From Candidatus Ozemibacter sp. (GTDB lineage Bacteria > Muiribacteriota > Ozemobacteria > Ozemobacterales > Ozemobacteraceae): a stretch of 32,426 nucleotides of DNA. Location of the stretch: contig JASURT010000013.1 in assembly GCA_030446435.1 (NCBI GenBank), positions 1 through 32,426 of the forward strand. The letters are read 5' to 3'. The translations under genes and the position numbers were made by a program. A model generated the notes under the pieces. That model did no database searches. It was not told the origin of the DNA and worked only from the letters and a program-made list of their open reading frames with translations. This document shows, piece by piece, positions 1 to 8,698 of this stretch. Each line of letters starts with the position of its first letter. The stretch's first letter is position 1.

Positions 1-2
1 TT

Positions 3-1298
3 TTACTGATTACGACCACCTTCAAATGATGCCTGAGTATCAACTACATAAAGGGGCATTCGAATCGAGGTGCTGTTTCCGTCTTTGTCAGCCGAAAATG
101 CGGTGAAGAAATATTCTGGCTGATCTGAATACTTATCACGTGGGAAGTTGGGAATACGAAAAATATAACCATCGCCATCTTTTTCAACTTCGCTGCCATC
201 TGCATATTCAATTCTGGCTTCGGCCAGGCCTGCGCTGGCGCGTTTGTTACCGTTATCGGTAGCCATTGCAGCAAAAATAAACGGCACGTTTCGGCGAACA
301 AAAACACCCTTCAAGCTTTTGCCTTCGCCGCCAATTACATTCACAGCATTTTTGTAATCTTTTTCGTCGATTTTTGCAGGTAGACGGCCGCTTTCGAATT
401 TAGGTGCGCCACGTTCATTAAACAATGGCCCGGCAATAGACAGACGAGCTGATTTTTCCCAGGGGATACTGTCGCGTTCATCTTCTGAACCTTCATCGAG
501 AAAAATGTAACTGGCTTCGTCATAGTCTTCAGCTTTGGTAGAGAATGGTCTGCCGAGATTTTCAACGATTTTTTCTGCCATTTTAGCTTTGAGTTCTTCT
601 TCAGTCTGCGCCATATCAACTTTACCTGCGCCTTCCTGAAAGGCGACCCAGATGTCAGGAGAAGTACAGTCATGAACGTGTATGCCCACACGCTGTTGCG
701 CAGTAACATCTTTAACTTCGCCACCTGCTGCTTCGCCGCCTTCAGAACCACTATCTGAATCTGAACCCGAACCCGAACCCGAACCGTCGCTGCCTGAACC
801 CGAAGTTTCTCCGCCACTGGCAGAGCCATCTTCTACAGCGCCGCCTGAAGTCGAAACCTGGCGAGCACCGCCATTGTGAACTTCATAAAAACCTGGTGAA
901 GTGATGTTGCAGTCTTCAGTGGCTTTATTGGTGTTATCAGCGCTTTCGGTAACCATATTGCCTTCACCGTCGTCTTTTTTAATTTCCCAGGTGATGTTAG
1001 GTTCAGTTTCGAACTTCGCGCTTTCGGCAATTGCGGCAGCATCTATATTATAAAGGTCCGAATTTTCCTGCATAAGATAGCCCACGTCTTCGAGCCAGTG
1101 AATGTCACCACTATCAGGGTCAGAGCCTCTGAAACCTTCAGGCATAACATTTTCCTGCCCTTTAACCCCGAGAGTCATTGGCACTGAATCAGGCACAGGC
1201 GCCGGCTCTTCTGCCGTGGTCGAATCATCCTGAGCGAAAACGACGCCAAAAACAAAAACAGCGACTAGAACCAGTAGAAATCGTTTATAGAATCTCAT
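3..1298 (-). CDS. Secreted acidic protein of unknown function with a Ser/Gly/Asp low-complexity linker
   Basis: I do not recognise this 431-residue protein. It opens with a clear Sec signal peptide (MRFYKRFLLVLVAVFVFGVVFA, cleavage likely after the Ala before QDD), so it should be exported. An Asp/Glu-rich N-terminal part leads to a low-complexity Gly/Ser/Asp linker at about residues 150-190, then a C-terminal part of about 240 residues with mixed beta-like character. Two cysteines (in CNIT and HDCTS) flank the linker and could pair. The open frame extends 23 codons upstream, but I chose the ATG at 1298 because a strong GGAGG site lies just ahead of it (complement of 1302-1306) and the signal peptide then starts properly. 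The stop is inside the window, so the gene is complete. It is divergent from the next gene pair. No enzyme motif was seen. Confidence 0.8.
   Translation of the reverse strand: MRFYKRFLLVLVAVFVFGVVFAQDDSTTAEEPAPVPDSVPMTLGVKGQENVMPEGFRGSDPDSGDIHWLEDVGYLMQENSDLYNIDAAAIAESAKFETEPNITWEIKKDDGEGNMVTESADNTNKATEDCNITSPGFYEVHNGGARQVSTSGGAVEDGSASGGETSGSGSDGSGSGSGSDSDSGSEGGEAAGGEVKDVTAQQRVGIHVHDCTSPDIWVAFQEGAGKVDMAQTEEELKAKMAEKIVENLGRPFSTKAEDYDEASYIFLDEGSEDERDSIPWEKSARLSIAGPLFNERGAPKFESGRLPAKIDEKDYKNAVNVIGGEGKSLKGVFVRRNVPFIFAAMATDNGNKRASAGLAEARIEYADGSEVEKDGDGYIFRIPNFPRDKYSDQPEYFFTAFSADKDGNSTSIRMPLYVVDTQASFEGGRNQ
763..785. repeat. Hexanucleotide tandem repeat (GAACCC)n inside the linker codons
   Basis: Three exact GAACCC units followed by GAACC lie in the secreted-protein gene. 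On the coding strand this is a GGGTTC repeat that encodes part of the alternating Gly/Ser stretch. The 6-base unit keeps the reading frame if the copy number changes, so only linker length would vary. Confidence 0.7.
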
Positions 1299-1456
1299 AT
1301 TCCCTCCGTATTTTGTAAAGTCACAACCAAACTCGTCTCTAATCAACAATACGTATAAGCAATACATTATGTTTCAAAAAAAAATCTTTTTCGAGCTGTA
1401 CTTTTTTGCCTCTGTTCGGTATCATTTTGCCAAGATTAAGTTTAATCGGGGTAAAA

Positions 1457-1636
1457 ATGAGCGGTAAACTGAATTCTAACTCAAAAATGTCTTCTATAAA
1501 TGAATTGATTGCCTTTCTTATAAAAAAGAAAGAATGGGTGCTGATACCAATAGTGGCAACTTTACTGCTGCTTGGCATATTACTGACGCTGGCACAGTCT
1601 TCAACCATCGGAACTTTCATGTATACAATTTTCTGA
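1457..1636 (+). CDS. Small membrane protein, DUF5989-like
   Basis: This is a 59-residue protein with a hydrophilic N-terminus, the segment INELIAFLIKKKEWVLIPIV, one transmembrane helix (about residues 29-47) and an AQSSTIGTFMYTIF tail. That layout (short amphipathic start, basic R/K-K-W block, single helix, AQ-S-x-x-x-x-F-x-YT-hydrophobic end) matches what I know of DUF5989 peptides, which are often found beside SGNH-hydrolase or carbamoyltransferase genes. The frame is open from 1406, but the ATG at 1457 follows a GGGG stretch and gives the usual family length. Its TGA overlaps the ATG of the next gene (TGATG), so the two are probably translationally coupled. The biochemical role of the family is unknown to me. 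The family call comes from recalled sequence pattern only. Confidence 0.6.
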   Translation: MSGKLNSNSKMSSINELIAFLIKKKEWVLIPIVATLLLLGILLTLAQSSTIGTFMYTIF

Positions 1637-4044
1637 TGCTCAACCAAGATCAAAAAAAATCCGGCGCGCTCAATAAAATCTTCTTTTTGTTCATCACGAT
1701 TTTTCTGATTCCCATTTTACTGATTTTCTTAATTGAAGCATCAGTCAGAGTCATATCGCCTGCGCACCCCATCAGTTTTTTTATCACCGAAAAGCTGCCT
1801 GATGAGTCAAAAGTTTTACGGGCCAATTATCTTGCAGCCAAAAGATTTTTTCCGGCAAACCTTGCTCGAAAACCTCTTCCAGAAATTTTTTCAGCGAACA
1901 AAGATTCGCACCAATTCAGAATTTTTGTTCTGGGAGAATCAGCAGCCCGGGGCGAGTTTCTTGCTGATTTTTCTTTTGCCCGCATGCTTCAAGCCGTTTT
2001 ACAAAGCAACAATCTGCAAATCAAAGTTGAAACGATAAACACGGGAATTCCGGCAATCAACAGCTGGGTAATAAACGAAATTGCCGGCGAAATAGTCGAT
2101 TACCAACCTGATCTGGTAATCATTTATGCAGGACATAACGAATTTATCGGCCCCTATGGGCCGGCCTCGGTTTTTTCGGGCAATGCAGGCAGATTGGCTG
2201 CAAAAACCGGCATTTTCGCATCGTCACTTCATCTGATTCGAAAGCTTAAAAGCGACAAACTTCCCGAGAATTTACAACAAGGCTGGCAGGGGCTTGAAAT
2301 GTTCGCAAGCAACAGAATTGAGCCCGACGACATGCGCATCGAAACCTGCCGGGCAAACTGGCGAAAGAATCTCTCTGAGATGCTCGGCAAGCTTAAAAGC
2401 AAAGCGATACCGACGATTATATGCTCGGTGCCATCTAATTTACGCGATTGCCCACCTTTCATGTCAAAAAAGCTGAACCCTTCCAACGAAGAGCTTATAG
2501 AAAAACTAGTTCAGTATTACGATGAAAAAGACTGGCAGAACCTTGACCAACTTTTTTCGCAAAATCAGATTCTGCTTGAAAAACATGCTCTTGCGAACTG
2601 GCTATGGGGCCAGAGCAAACTCCATCTGGGTGAGGCAAAACTGGCGAAGCCCATCTTCAAAAAGGCCAGAGATCTTGATTGTTTTAAAGTCAGAACCACT
2701 TCAGGCATGAACCTTACGACCGGCGAGGTTGCTTCTTCGACCGGCGCTTATTTTATCGATCTAGACCCGTTTTTTTCTCAGGCTTCGAAAGATGAAATCA
2801 CCGGAAACGAACTGATTTACGACCATGTTCATCTAACCGAAAAAGGCCATTATATTGCGGCAAAAGCCATTTTTAACAAGATAAAATCTTCATCGGCGAA
2901 CAAAAACCTCGCACTGCCCGATCATTTTCCAACACTGGTTCAAACTCTCGATTTAATGGGCTATACAAATTTCGATAGAATCCACAACCTGAAAAATATT
3001 CTTGCAGCAACCCGAAGCAATCCATTCAACCTGTTGTTCAACAACCGGCAAAGAATCGAAGAGTTGTCTCAAGAGTTAATGAAAATCAGCACCGAGAATG
3101 ATTTAACCTCGAGCATTCACCTTTGCACCAAAGCACTTGAGACTTTTCCAGATAGCTGGATGATCGCACAACGCCTGGCTCTTCTTTATACTCAGGCGGG
3201 GCGTTTCGAAGAAGCAGTGGCATATTATAACCGAGCTTTAAGCAAAAACCCTTTCAATATCGACACCCTCAACAACCTGGGATCTCTGTATTTAAGCGCG
3301 AGAAAGCTCGAAAAAGCTGAACCTCTTTTCAGACAGGCTTTAAAGCTTGCACCGAATTTTCCAGATGCGTTTTTTAATCTGGGTCTCTACTACAGTCAGA
3401 AAAACGATCAATCTGCTGCTATAGACAATTATCAATTGGCTCTAACCATAGAACCAGGCTTCGCAAGGGCTCTACGCAATCTGGGCAATATATTTTTCAG
3501 TCAGAAAAAATTTAAAGAGGCAGAATCTTGTTACAGAAAAGCTTTTGCAGCGGATCCAACTGATGAAAATTCTTTGCTTGGCCAAGCCAACAGCCTCGAC
3601 GCCATGAACCAGAATGAAAAAGCAATAGAGCTTTACAAGGACTCTGTGGCAAAGTTTCCTGAAAGTGCGGCCAGTCTATATAGCCTTGGGCTTGCATATG
3701 AAAAAAGAGGTGATTTTTCGATCGCTCTCGACAGTTATAAGGAAGCGATGAAAAAGCGATTTGCCCCGGCCAGCCAGCGTGCTCTGCAAATTCTGACAAA
3801 CCAGCAAATTGAAATTCCAGCCGACAAAAAGCTTCAGATAAGTCTTCTGGCTTGCGAAGCAAGTAATTATTCTGACCCCTACAATCTACAGATTCTGGCC
3901 GCAATTTATACCGAAAACGCGTTGTTTGCCGAAGCCAGAAGCACACTGCACAAAGCTCTTGAAATTGCCCGGCAAAAGAATGAAATCAAGCTTGCCCAGG
4001 ACCTCGAAGAATCGCTGAAAATTTTAGCTGCAGCCGGACAGTAA
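1636..4044 (+). CDS. Membrane-anchored SGNH/GDSL-type hydrolase with C-terminal TPR array
   Basis: The protein has 802 residues. An N-terminal transmembrane helix at about 15-35 likely anchors it so that the rest faces the periplasm. The SGNH core follows: LGESAARG with candidate nucleophile Ser102 (block I reads GES rather than GDS), a glycine in NTGIPAINSW (block II), YAGHNEF with Gly166 and Asn168 (block III), and YDHVHLT with Asp396 and His399 (block V). From about residue 480 to 770 at least seven TPR-like 34-residue units can be read. The start at 1636 was chosen because it overlaps the stop of the preceding small gene and gives a clean N-in anchor; a longer frame back to 1534 would overlap that gene. 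SGNH proteins of this type often act on acyl or acetyl esters of polysaccharides. The substrate cannot be read from the sequence. Confidence 0.8.
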   Translation: MLNQDQKKSGALNKIFFLFITIFLIPILLIFLIEASVRVISPAHPISFFITEKLPDESKVLRANYLAAKRFFPANLARKPLPEIFSANKDSHQFRIFVLGESAARGEFLADFSFARMLQAVLQSNNLQIKVETINTGIPAINSWVINEIAGEIVDYQPDLVIIYAGHNEFIGPYGPASVFSGNAGRLAAKTGIFASSLHLIRKLKSDKLPENLQQGWQGLEMFASNRIEPDDMRIETCRANWRKNLSEMLGKLKSKAIPTIICSVPSNLRDCPPFMSKKLNPSNEELIEKLVQYYDEKDWQNLDQLFSQNQILLEKHALANWLWGQSKLHLGEAKLAKPIFKKARDLDCFKVRTTSGMNLTTGEVASSTGAYFIDLDPFFSQASKDEITGNELIYDHVHLTEKGHYIAAKAIFNKIKSSSANKNLALPDHFPTLVQTLDLMGYTNFDRIHNLKNILAATRSNPFNLLFNNRQRIEELSQELMKISTENDLTSSIHLCTKALETFPDSWMIAQRLALLYTQAGRFEEAVAYYNRALSKNPFNIDTLNNLGSLYLSARKLEKAEPLFRQALKLAPNFPDAFFNLGLYYSQKNDQSAAIDNYQLALTIEPGFARALRNLGNIFFSQKKFKEAESCYRKAFAADPTDENSLLGQANSLDAMNQNEKAIELYKDSVAKFPESAASLYSLGLAYEKRGDFSIALDSYKEAMKKRFAPASQRALQILTNQQIEIPADKKLQISLLACEASNYSDPYNLQILAAIYTENALFAEARSTLHKALEIARQKNEIKLAQDLEESLKILAAAGQ

Positions 4045-4170
4045 GCTTCGAACCATTATACCCTCACAAGCTGTTGTGCAGTTTTCACTAATTTTTTCAG
4101 AGAAAAATGTCGATAATATTTCCAGAGTCTGATGTTTTCAGAAAAAAAAATTAAGGAAGCAAACCTGAAC

Positions 4171-5271
4171 ATGGAAGTAAACAGATCTGCAATCTCATCA
4201 AAAAAAATCAGTGCCATACTGATCGTATTCAGCCTATTTTTGACTTTTTCAACTCTTCCCGCCTTTCCACAGGCACAGGTAAGGTTGAAAGACATCGCCC
4301 GCTTCAGCGGTGACCGAGAATATCAGCTGATTGGCTACGGCCTGGTCACAGGTCTCGATGGCACCGGCGACAAAAGCGCCATGAGCATCGAGATGATAAG
4401 AGGCATGTTGCAGAACATGGGAATGGAATTGACTGCCAACCAGATTCAGACTCGAAACTGTGCCGCGGTAGTTGTTACAGCGATGCTACCTTCATACGGA
4501 AGACCAGGCGAATCGTTTCCGATCACCATCAGCTCGATTGGAGACGCGAAAAGCCTTCAGGGCGGCGTTCTTCTTCCAACGCTTCTAAAAGGCGGCGATG
4601 GGCAGGTTTATGCAGTCAGCCAGGGCCAGATTTCTATCGGCGGCTTTGAACAGGGCAATGCCGGGGGCGCACAAAGATCAGGGCAGAAGAATCACCTGAC
4701 GGTGGGCTATATTCCGCAGGGCGCAATCATGGAAAGAAGCGTCGGCGATAAATTTGCCCGCAACGGCAAATTCAACATTCTCCTCGAAAATAAAGACAGC
4801 ACTCTGACGCGTCAGGTTAAAGAAGCCATTGACCGTCGTTATGGTCTTGGCTGGGCGAAGATTATCAACCCGGGCACTATCGAGGTCAGAATACCAAGCA
4901 GCCTTATGGATGACCCCGTTTCATTTGCCGCTAACATTGAAGATTTGCCTCTTTCAATCGACGAACCGAACCGGGTGGTCATAAACGAACGCACCGGCAC
5001 AGTCATTGTCGGCAACAAGGTTCGCATCAGCCGGGTAGTTATCTCTCACAATGGCATAAAGATAGAAGTTGCCGACGAAAACGCACCGCAAAACCGCAAT
5101 GCAAGACAAGACGTGAAAATGGCGAGCATGATCGAAGTTAATGGCGAAACAACCGTCGATGATCTGGTCGAGGCATTGAATGCGGTGGGAGCTTCTCCGA
5201 AAGATTTGATCGCCATCTTCCAGGCCATTAACGCAGCGGGTGCACTTCACGGAGAGCTGAAAATAATGTAG
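4171..5271 (+). CDS. flgI: Flagellar P-ring protein FlgI
   Basis: This is a 366-residue protein of normal FlgI length. It forms the P ring around the flagellar rod in the peptidoglycan layer. A Sec signal peptide ends near FPQAQV. The mature N-terminus has the family signature RLKDIARFSGDREYQLIGYG followed by LVTGLDGTGD, with the conserved downstream blocks NCAAVVVTAMLP, SSIGDAKSLQGG and VRIPSS. The C-terminus carries VDDLVEALNAVGASPKDLIA and GALHGELKIM, also typical. I chose ATG 4171 over 4132 because AAGGAAG lies about 11 bases upstream and a normal signal-peptide n-region results. No flgH or flgFG gene is adjacent in the window. A P-ring implies an outer membrane and a periplasmic flagellar rod. 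Confidence 0.96.
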   Translation: MEVNRSAISSKKISAILIVFSLFLTFSTLPAFPQAQVRLKDIARFSGDREYQLIGYGLVTGLDGTGDKSAMSIEMIRGMLQNMGMELTANQIQTRNCAAVVVTAMLPSYGRPGESFPITISSIGDAKSLQGGVLLPTLLKGGDGQVYAVSQGQISIGGFEQGNAGGAQRSGQKNHLTVGYIPQGAIMERSVGDKFARNGKFNILLENKDSTLTRQVKEAIDRRYGLGWAKIINPGTIEVRIPSSLMDDPVSFAANIEDLPLSIDEPNRVVINERTGTVIVGNKVRISRVVISHNGIKIEVADENAPQNRNARQDVKMASMIEVNGETTVDDLVEALNAVGASPKDLIAIFQAINAAGALHGELKIM

Positions 5272-5308
5272 TTTTCAACTTCCAGACAGAGAAATTTCTG
5301 GTCAAAGC

Positions 5309-5338
5309 TTGCAGTTTTGTCTGGGGGTATGATATAAA
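5309..5338 (+). promoter_or_regulatory. Candidate sigma-70 promoter for the TPR-flgJ-rho run
   Basis: TTGCAG at 5309-5314 and TATAAA at 5333-5338 are separated by 18 bases and lie in the 130-base gap after flgI, about 64 bases before the next ATG. The match to the consensus is good but not perfect, and no start-site data support it. Confidence 0.45.
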
Positions 5339-5401
5339 TTAGGGAAATGTTTTGATATTTTTATTCAGATCAGATTTTTCCCCTGTGAGGTTCCCCCATT
5401 A

Positions 5402-6250
5402 ATGGTTGCACCAATTTCAATTGAAGAAAAAGATCTTGCTAATCAGCATCTTGATCGTTCTATCTCTTTCGCCATGTGTGGCAAAATCGATCAGGCCATT
5501 GAAGCCGCCCAGAAGGCCGTTGAAATTGACCCGGATTTTGCACAGGCATTTAACAAACTCGGAGATTACTATCTCAAAAAAGGTCAGGTCAGTCACGCCG
5601 TAGATGCATATCGAAAATCGATTGTAATCAATCCTGACAATGAAAACTCTCATTTTGACCTTGGCAGATCGCTCGCATTGCTGGGCAATTTTGATGAGGC
5701 TCTAACTTCGTTGAACAAAGCGCTCGACCTTAATCCGGTTCATGGCGAAACTTATTGTCACGTCGGCCAGATTTATATGGAAAAAGGCGACATGGAAAGC
5801 GCACTTACCAATCTTCAGCAGGCTCTTAAAAACGACGAAGACAGCCTGATGGCCAATTATCTTTTTGCTATCGCCTGCCAGAAAACCGGCCGGGAAAACG
5901 AAGCCACCCAGTATTTCAAGAAAGTTATCGCTCGCTATAACAGCCTTGCGCAGATGAAATCAAGATTTGCCGAAGGCTTTTTCTATATGGGCAAATGCTA
6001 TTTCTATCTTGGTGACCTTGCCAATGCTTTGAAAAGTCTTGAAAAAGCGGTTGAATTCGACACCGAAGCGGTTGATTATCACTATAGTTTCGGCATGCTC
6101 TACAGCGATGCAGACGCTTTCCACGCCCTTGCAGAAGTCCAGAACGAACTGGGCAACACTGCCGATGCAAGAGAAAACCTTAAAAAAGCCATTGAACTTG
6201 AGCCTGACAATAAAAAGTATCAGGAATTAAAAATGAAACTCGGGATTTGA
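5402..6250 (+). CDS. TPR-repeat protein encoded between flgI and flgJ
   Basis: The protein has 282 residues, no signal peptide and no membrane helix, and is probably cytoplasmic. It consists almost wholly of tetratricopeptide repeats: units begin near residues 20, 43, 77, 111, 145, 187 and 240, with the canonical pattern A...Y....A...L..A....P (for example AVDAYRKSIVINPDN and ALTSLNKALDLNPVHGE). TPR proteins are scaffolds that bind other proteins; no partner can be named. The ATG at 5402 follows GTGAGG by 11 bases. The stop is one base before the flgJ start, so the two are surely co-expressed. The gene is a possible flagellar-export or assembly helper by position only. Confidence 0.85.
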   Translation: MVAPISIEEKDLANQHLDRSISFAMCGKIDQAIEAAQKAVEIDPDFAQAFNKLGDYYLKKGQVSHAVDAYRKSIVINPDNENSHFDLGRSLALLGNFDEALTSLNKALDLNPVHGETYCHVGQIYMEKGDMESALTNLQQALKNDEDSLMANYLFAIACQKTGRENEATQYFKKVIARYNSLAQMKSRFAEGFFYMGKCYFYLGDLANALKSLEKAVEFDTEAVDYHYSFGMLYSDADAFHALAEVQNELGNTADARENLKKAIELEPDNKKYQELKMKLGI

Positions 6251-6251
6251 A

Positions 6252-6557
6252 ATGAGCAGTTTTCCGATTAACTCTGCCCTGTCTCCTTCTAAATTGCAGC
6301 AGCTTCCTGAAGCAAAAAAGAAAGAGCTTGAAAAGCTCAAAAAAGCCTGCGGTGATTTTGAATCAATCTTCATGCACCAGATGCTGAAAGAAATGCGAAA
6401 AACCGTAGATAAAACCGGAATGATTCATGGCGGACAGGCAGAAGAAATTTTTTCGGATATGCTGGACCAGGAACGAGCCAAGACAATGACAATCGGCCTT
6501 GGAGACATGCTGTTCATGCAACTTTCCAAAGCTATAGTGCCACCTAAAAGATCATAA
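6252..6557 (+). CDS. flgJ: FlgJ-type flagellar rod-binding protein, single domain
   Basis: The 101-residue protein matches the N-terminal rod-binding domain of FlgJ. It has the signature CGDFESIFMHQMLKEMRKTV, then GMIHGGQAEEIFSDMLDQE, and the closing helix GLGDMLFMQLSKA. In enterobacteria FlgJ continues into a glucosaminidase domain that opens murein for the rod. Here that half is absent, as in many non-enteric bacteria, where a separate hydrolase serves. It follows the TPR gene by one base. The protein should act in the periplasm as a rod cap or scaffold. The M23 peptidase gene three genes on is one local candidate for the missing murein activity, but that is only proximity. Confidence 0.88.
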   Translation: MSSFPINSALSPSKLQQLPEAKKKELEKLKKACGDFESIFMHQMLKEMRKTVDKTGMIHGGQAEEIFSDMLDQERAKTMTIGLGDMLFMQLSKAIVPPKRS

Positions 6558-6613
6558 AGCAAATCCGGCCAGTCCGGTAGACATCACTGTTATTCCCTGA
6601 AAGGAAAGCAATT

Positions 6614-7903
6614 GTGGACAATCCATCATTCACTTATCTTCAACTCTGTGAAGAATCCATCAAAAACCTCAGAGCTGTTGCAAAAGCACTGAACGTAGAA
6701 AATATCGAAAAAATGAGAAAACAGGATCTCATTCGGGTAATTTTGACCGAACAACTCGCACAGCAGGGTCTTGGCCTGTCAGAAGGAGTTCTGGAAATAT
6801 TGCCTGAAGGTTACGGTTTTCTCAGAACCAGAAGTTATGTTCAGAATGATGACGATGTCTACGTTTCTCCATCACAGCTTAAACGCTATGGGCTGCTGAC
6901 CGGCGACACCATCGTCGCCCAGGTAAGACTGGCAAAAGACGATGAAAGCTATCATTCACTGCTTAAAATCGAAGCAGTAAACGGTGTTGGTCTTGATAGA
7001 ATCAGAAATCGCCGCAATTTTGAAGAAGGCATTCCGGTTTTTCCGACCGATCGTTTCAGACTTGAAATGGGCGAAGAAGATACCTCTACCCGTGTGTTCG
7101 ATCTGGTCTGCCCAATCGGAAAAGGCCAGCGTGGCCTGATCGTTGCTCCGCCGAAAGCGGGTAAAACGGTTTTGTTAAAACAACTGGCCAATGTCATCAG
7201 CGCCAATCACCCCGAAGTTTTGATGCTGATTCTTCTAATAGACGAACGACCAGAAGAAGTTACAGACATGCGCCGTTCGGTCGATGCCGAAGTCGTTGCC
7301 TCAACCTTTGACGAACACATCAATAATCACATCAAAGTTTCAGAACTGCTTCTCGAAAAGGCGAAACGTCATGCCGAACTCGGACGCGACGTCGTAATTC
7401 TTCTTGACTCTATTACCCGCCTTGCAAGAGCCTACAATATCTCGATGCCATCAGCCGGACAAACCCTTTCTGGTGGCGTAAACCCGTTTGCACTGCACAA
7501 ACCCAAAAGATTTCTCGGTGCTGCCCGTAAAATCGAGCATGGCGGCAGTCTTACCGTTATTGCCACAGCCTTGATCGATACCGGTTCAAAAATGGATGAA
7601 GTCATTTTTGAAGAATTCAAAGGCACAGGCAACATGGAATTGCACCTTGACCGAAAACTCTTCAACAAGCGCATTTTCCCATGTATCGACGTTAAAATGT
7701 CCGGCACAAGAAAAGAAGAACTTCTTATGGATCCCGAAGATCTCAAGAAAGTTATCATTCTTCGCCGCGCCTTCGAAGACAAAAGCTCTCAGGAAATCAT
7801 CGAAATGCTGGTTAAAGGCATTTCCAACACCAAAAACAACATGGAATTTCTTAGTCTCATCAACCCGAACTACAAGGGATCAAACAGCAAAAGCGCCGAT
7901 TAA
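6614..7903 (+). CDS. rho: Transcription termination factor Rho
   Basis: Rho is a hexameric RNA-dependent ATPase that ends transcription. The 429-residue protein has the full domain order: N-terminal helical Rho_N domain (about 1-50), cold-shock-like RNA-binding domain starting at EGVLEILPEGYGFLR (about 58-125), and the RecA-type ATPase. Walker A is VAPPKAGKT (residues 177-185), with LIDERPEEVTDM, Walker B VVILLDSITRLARAYN, and the Q/R-loop region downstream. The start is GTG at 6614 with AAGGAAA just upstream; no in-frame ATG is available before the conserved N-domain. Its length equals that of short Rho proteins without the inserted domain of some Actinobacteria or Bacteroidetes. Its TAA overlaps the next ATG by one base. 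Confidence 0.97.
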   Translation: MDNPSFTYLQLCEESIKNLRAVAKALNVENIEKMRKQDLIRVILTEQLAQQGLGLSEGVLEILPEGYGFLRTRSYVQNDDDVYVSPSQLKRYGLLTGDTIVAQVRLAKDDESYHSLLKIEAVNGVGLDRIRNRRNFEEGIPVFPTDRFRLEMGEEDTSTRVFDLVCPIGKGQRGLIVAPPKAGKTVLLKQLANVISANHPEVLMLILLIDERPEEVTDMRRSVDAEVVASTFDEHINNHIKVSELLLEKAKRHAELGRDVVILLDSITRLARAYNISMPSAGQTLSGGVNPFALHKPKRFLGAARKIEHGGSLTVIATALIDTGSKMDEVIFEEFKGTGNMELHLDRKLFNKRIFPCIDVKMSGTRKEELLMDPEDLKKVIILRRAFEDKSSQEIIEMLVKGISNTKNNMEFLSLINPNYKGSNSKSAD

Positions 7904-8604
7904 TGAATCACAACAACAAACATTTTTCCGAGACTGCACGAATTTTACTGATAGGGCTTTCGCTTCTATTACTACAATTCAATGTGCCGCTTCCGACAAA
8001 CTTTAAAAATTCATGGTGCGCCGACATCTGCATAAGAGAAGTCGGAAGCGACACCAGAACCTGGCAAAACTTTCATTTGCTTAAAACTGCTGCGACAAGC
8101 AATCTCAAGCAATATGCCTCACTGATAGAACTACCTGAAAACCTCGATGATTACCTGACCAGGCCAGAAGCCAAATCATTCAGAATCGTTAAGGTTGAAA
8201 GTCGCAAAACCAGCACCCATTTCAGCTGGCCGGTCAACGGCAGAATCTCATCAGGATTCGGCATGAGGCGACACCCGGTAACCACACGAAGATCTTTTCA
8301 CAATGGTATCGATATCAAGGCCAAAAGAGGCACGGTGATTCGTGCCCCCGAAGATGGTCTTGTAGTCAGCGCAGGTCGAGCCGGGCTTCTGGGCAGAATG
8401 GTCAAAATAAAGACCGCAAAGGGTGCATATCTTTACTTTGGACACATGCACAGAATTAAATGCAAAAGAGGCCAAAAGGTCAGTCGCGGCCAGGTAATCG
8501 GCACCGTAGGCTCGTCAGGAAGAGCTACCGGACCCCATCTGCACTTTTCGGTAAAATTATCCGGCAAATATGTTAACCCGATGAAGTATCTGCCCCGCAG
8601 ATAG
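7903..8604 (+). CDS. M23 (LytM-type) zinc metallopeptidase
   Basis: The protein has 233 residues. An N-terminal hydrophobic segment (about 12-30) is a signal peptide or anchor, so the enzyme works in the periplasm. The peptidase domain covers about 105-230: GRISSGFGMRRHP, zinc ligands His133 and Asp137 in FHNGID, YFGHMHR with catalytic His181, and GPHLHFSV with His212 and ligand His214. All expected LytM residues are present, so it is predicted active on peptidoglycan cross-bridges or stem peptides. It has no LysM or coiled-coil regulatory domain of the EnvC/NlpD type. The ATG overlaps the rho stop (TAATG), which suggests coupled translation. Members of the family cut murein during division, growth or assembly of trans-envelope machines; which applies here is unknown. 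Confidence 0.93.
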   Translation: MNHNNKHFSETARILLIGLSLLLLQFNVPLPTNFKNSWCADICIREVGSDTRTWQNFHLLKTAATSNLKQYASLIELPENLDDYLTRPEAKSFRIVKVESRKTSTHFSWPVNGRISSGFGMRRHPVTTRRSFHNGIDIKAKRGTVIRAPEDGLVVSAGRAGLLGRMVKIKTAKGAYLYFGHMHRIKCKRGQKVSRGQVIGTVGSSGRATGPHLHFSVKLSGKYVNPMKYLPRR

Positions 8605-8698
8605 CAGCTTCGGAGCTCTAAAACCTTCTTCTTGCAAAATCCGGCTATTTTGCCGATAGGTTAATCAGGTTAACCAAAAAATTGTGGAGCTCCATTTG

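Noticed and set aside
682-879. Plus-strand frame rich in Ser-Glu-Pro repeats
   Set aside because: It is the reverse reading of the Gly/Ser linker repeat of the secreted protein and has no ribosome site.
1299-1456. Defined promoter between the first two divergent genes
   Set aside because: A TATCAT at 1420-1425 has no convincing -35, and nothing clear is seen on the minus strand, so no feature is claimed.
3512-3946. Open frame on the minus strand opposite the TPR part of the SGNH gene (144 codons)
   Set aside because: Its translation has no domain pattern and the opposite frame carries clear TPRs.
4065-4078. CACAA-GCTG-TTGTG hairpin as terminator of the SGNH-TPR gene
   Set aside because: The stem is only 5 bp and the T-rich part is not directly after it; too weak to call.
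5283-5302. CCAGA/TCTGG inverted arms after flgI as terminator
   Set aside because: Five-base AT-poor arms with a 10-base loop and no T-run following.
8632-8662. TTGCAA as -35 of a promoter ahead of the secreted TPR gene, and the GGTTAA/TTAACC arms just after it
   Set aside because: No acceptable -10 hexamer occurs at 16-18 bases, and the short AT-rich arms are common by chance.
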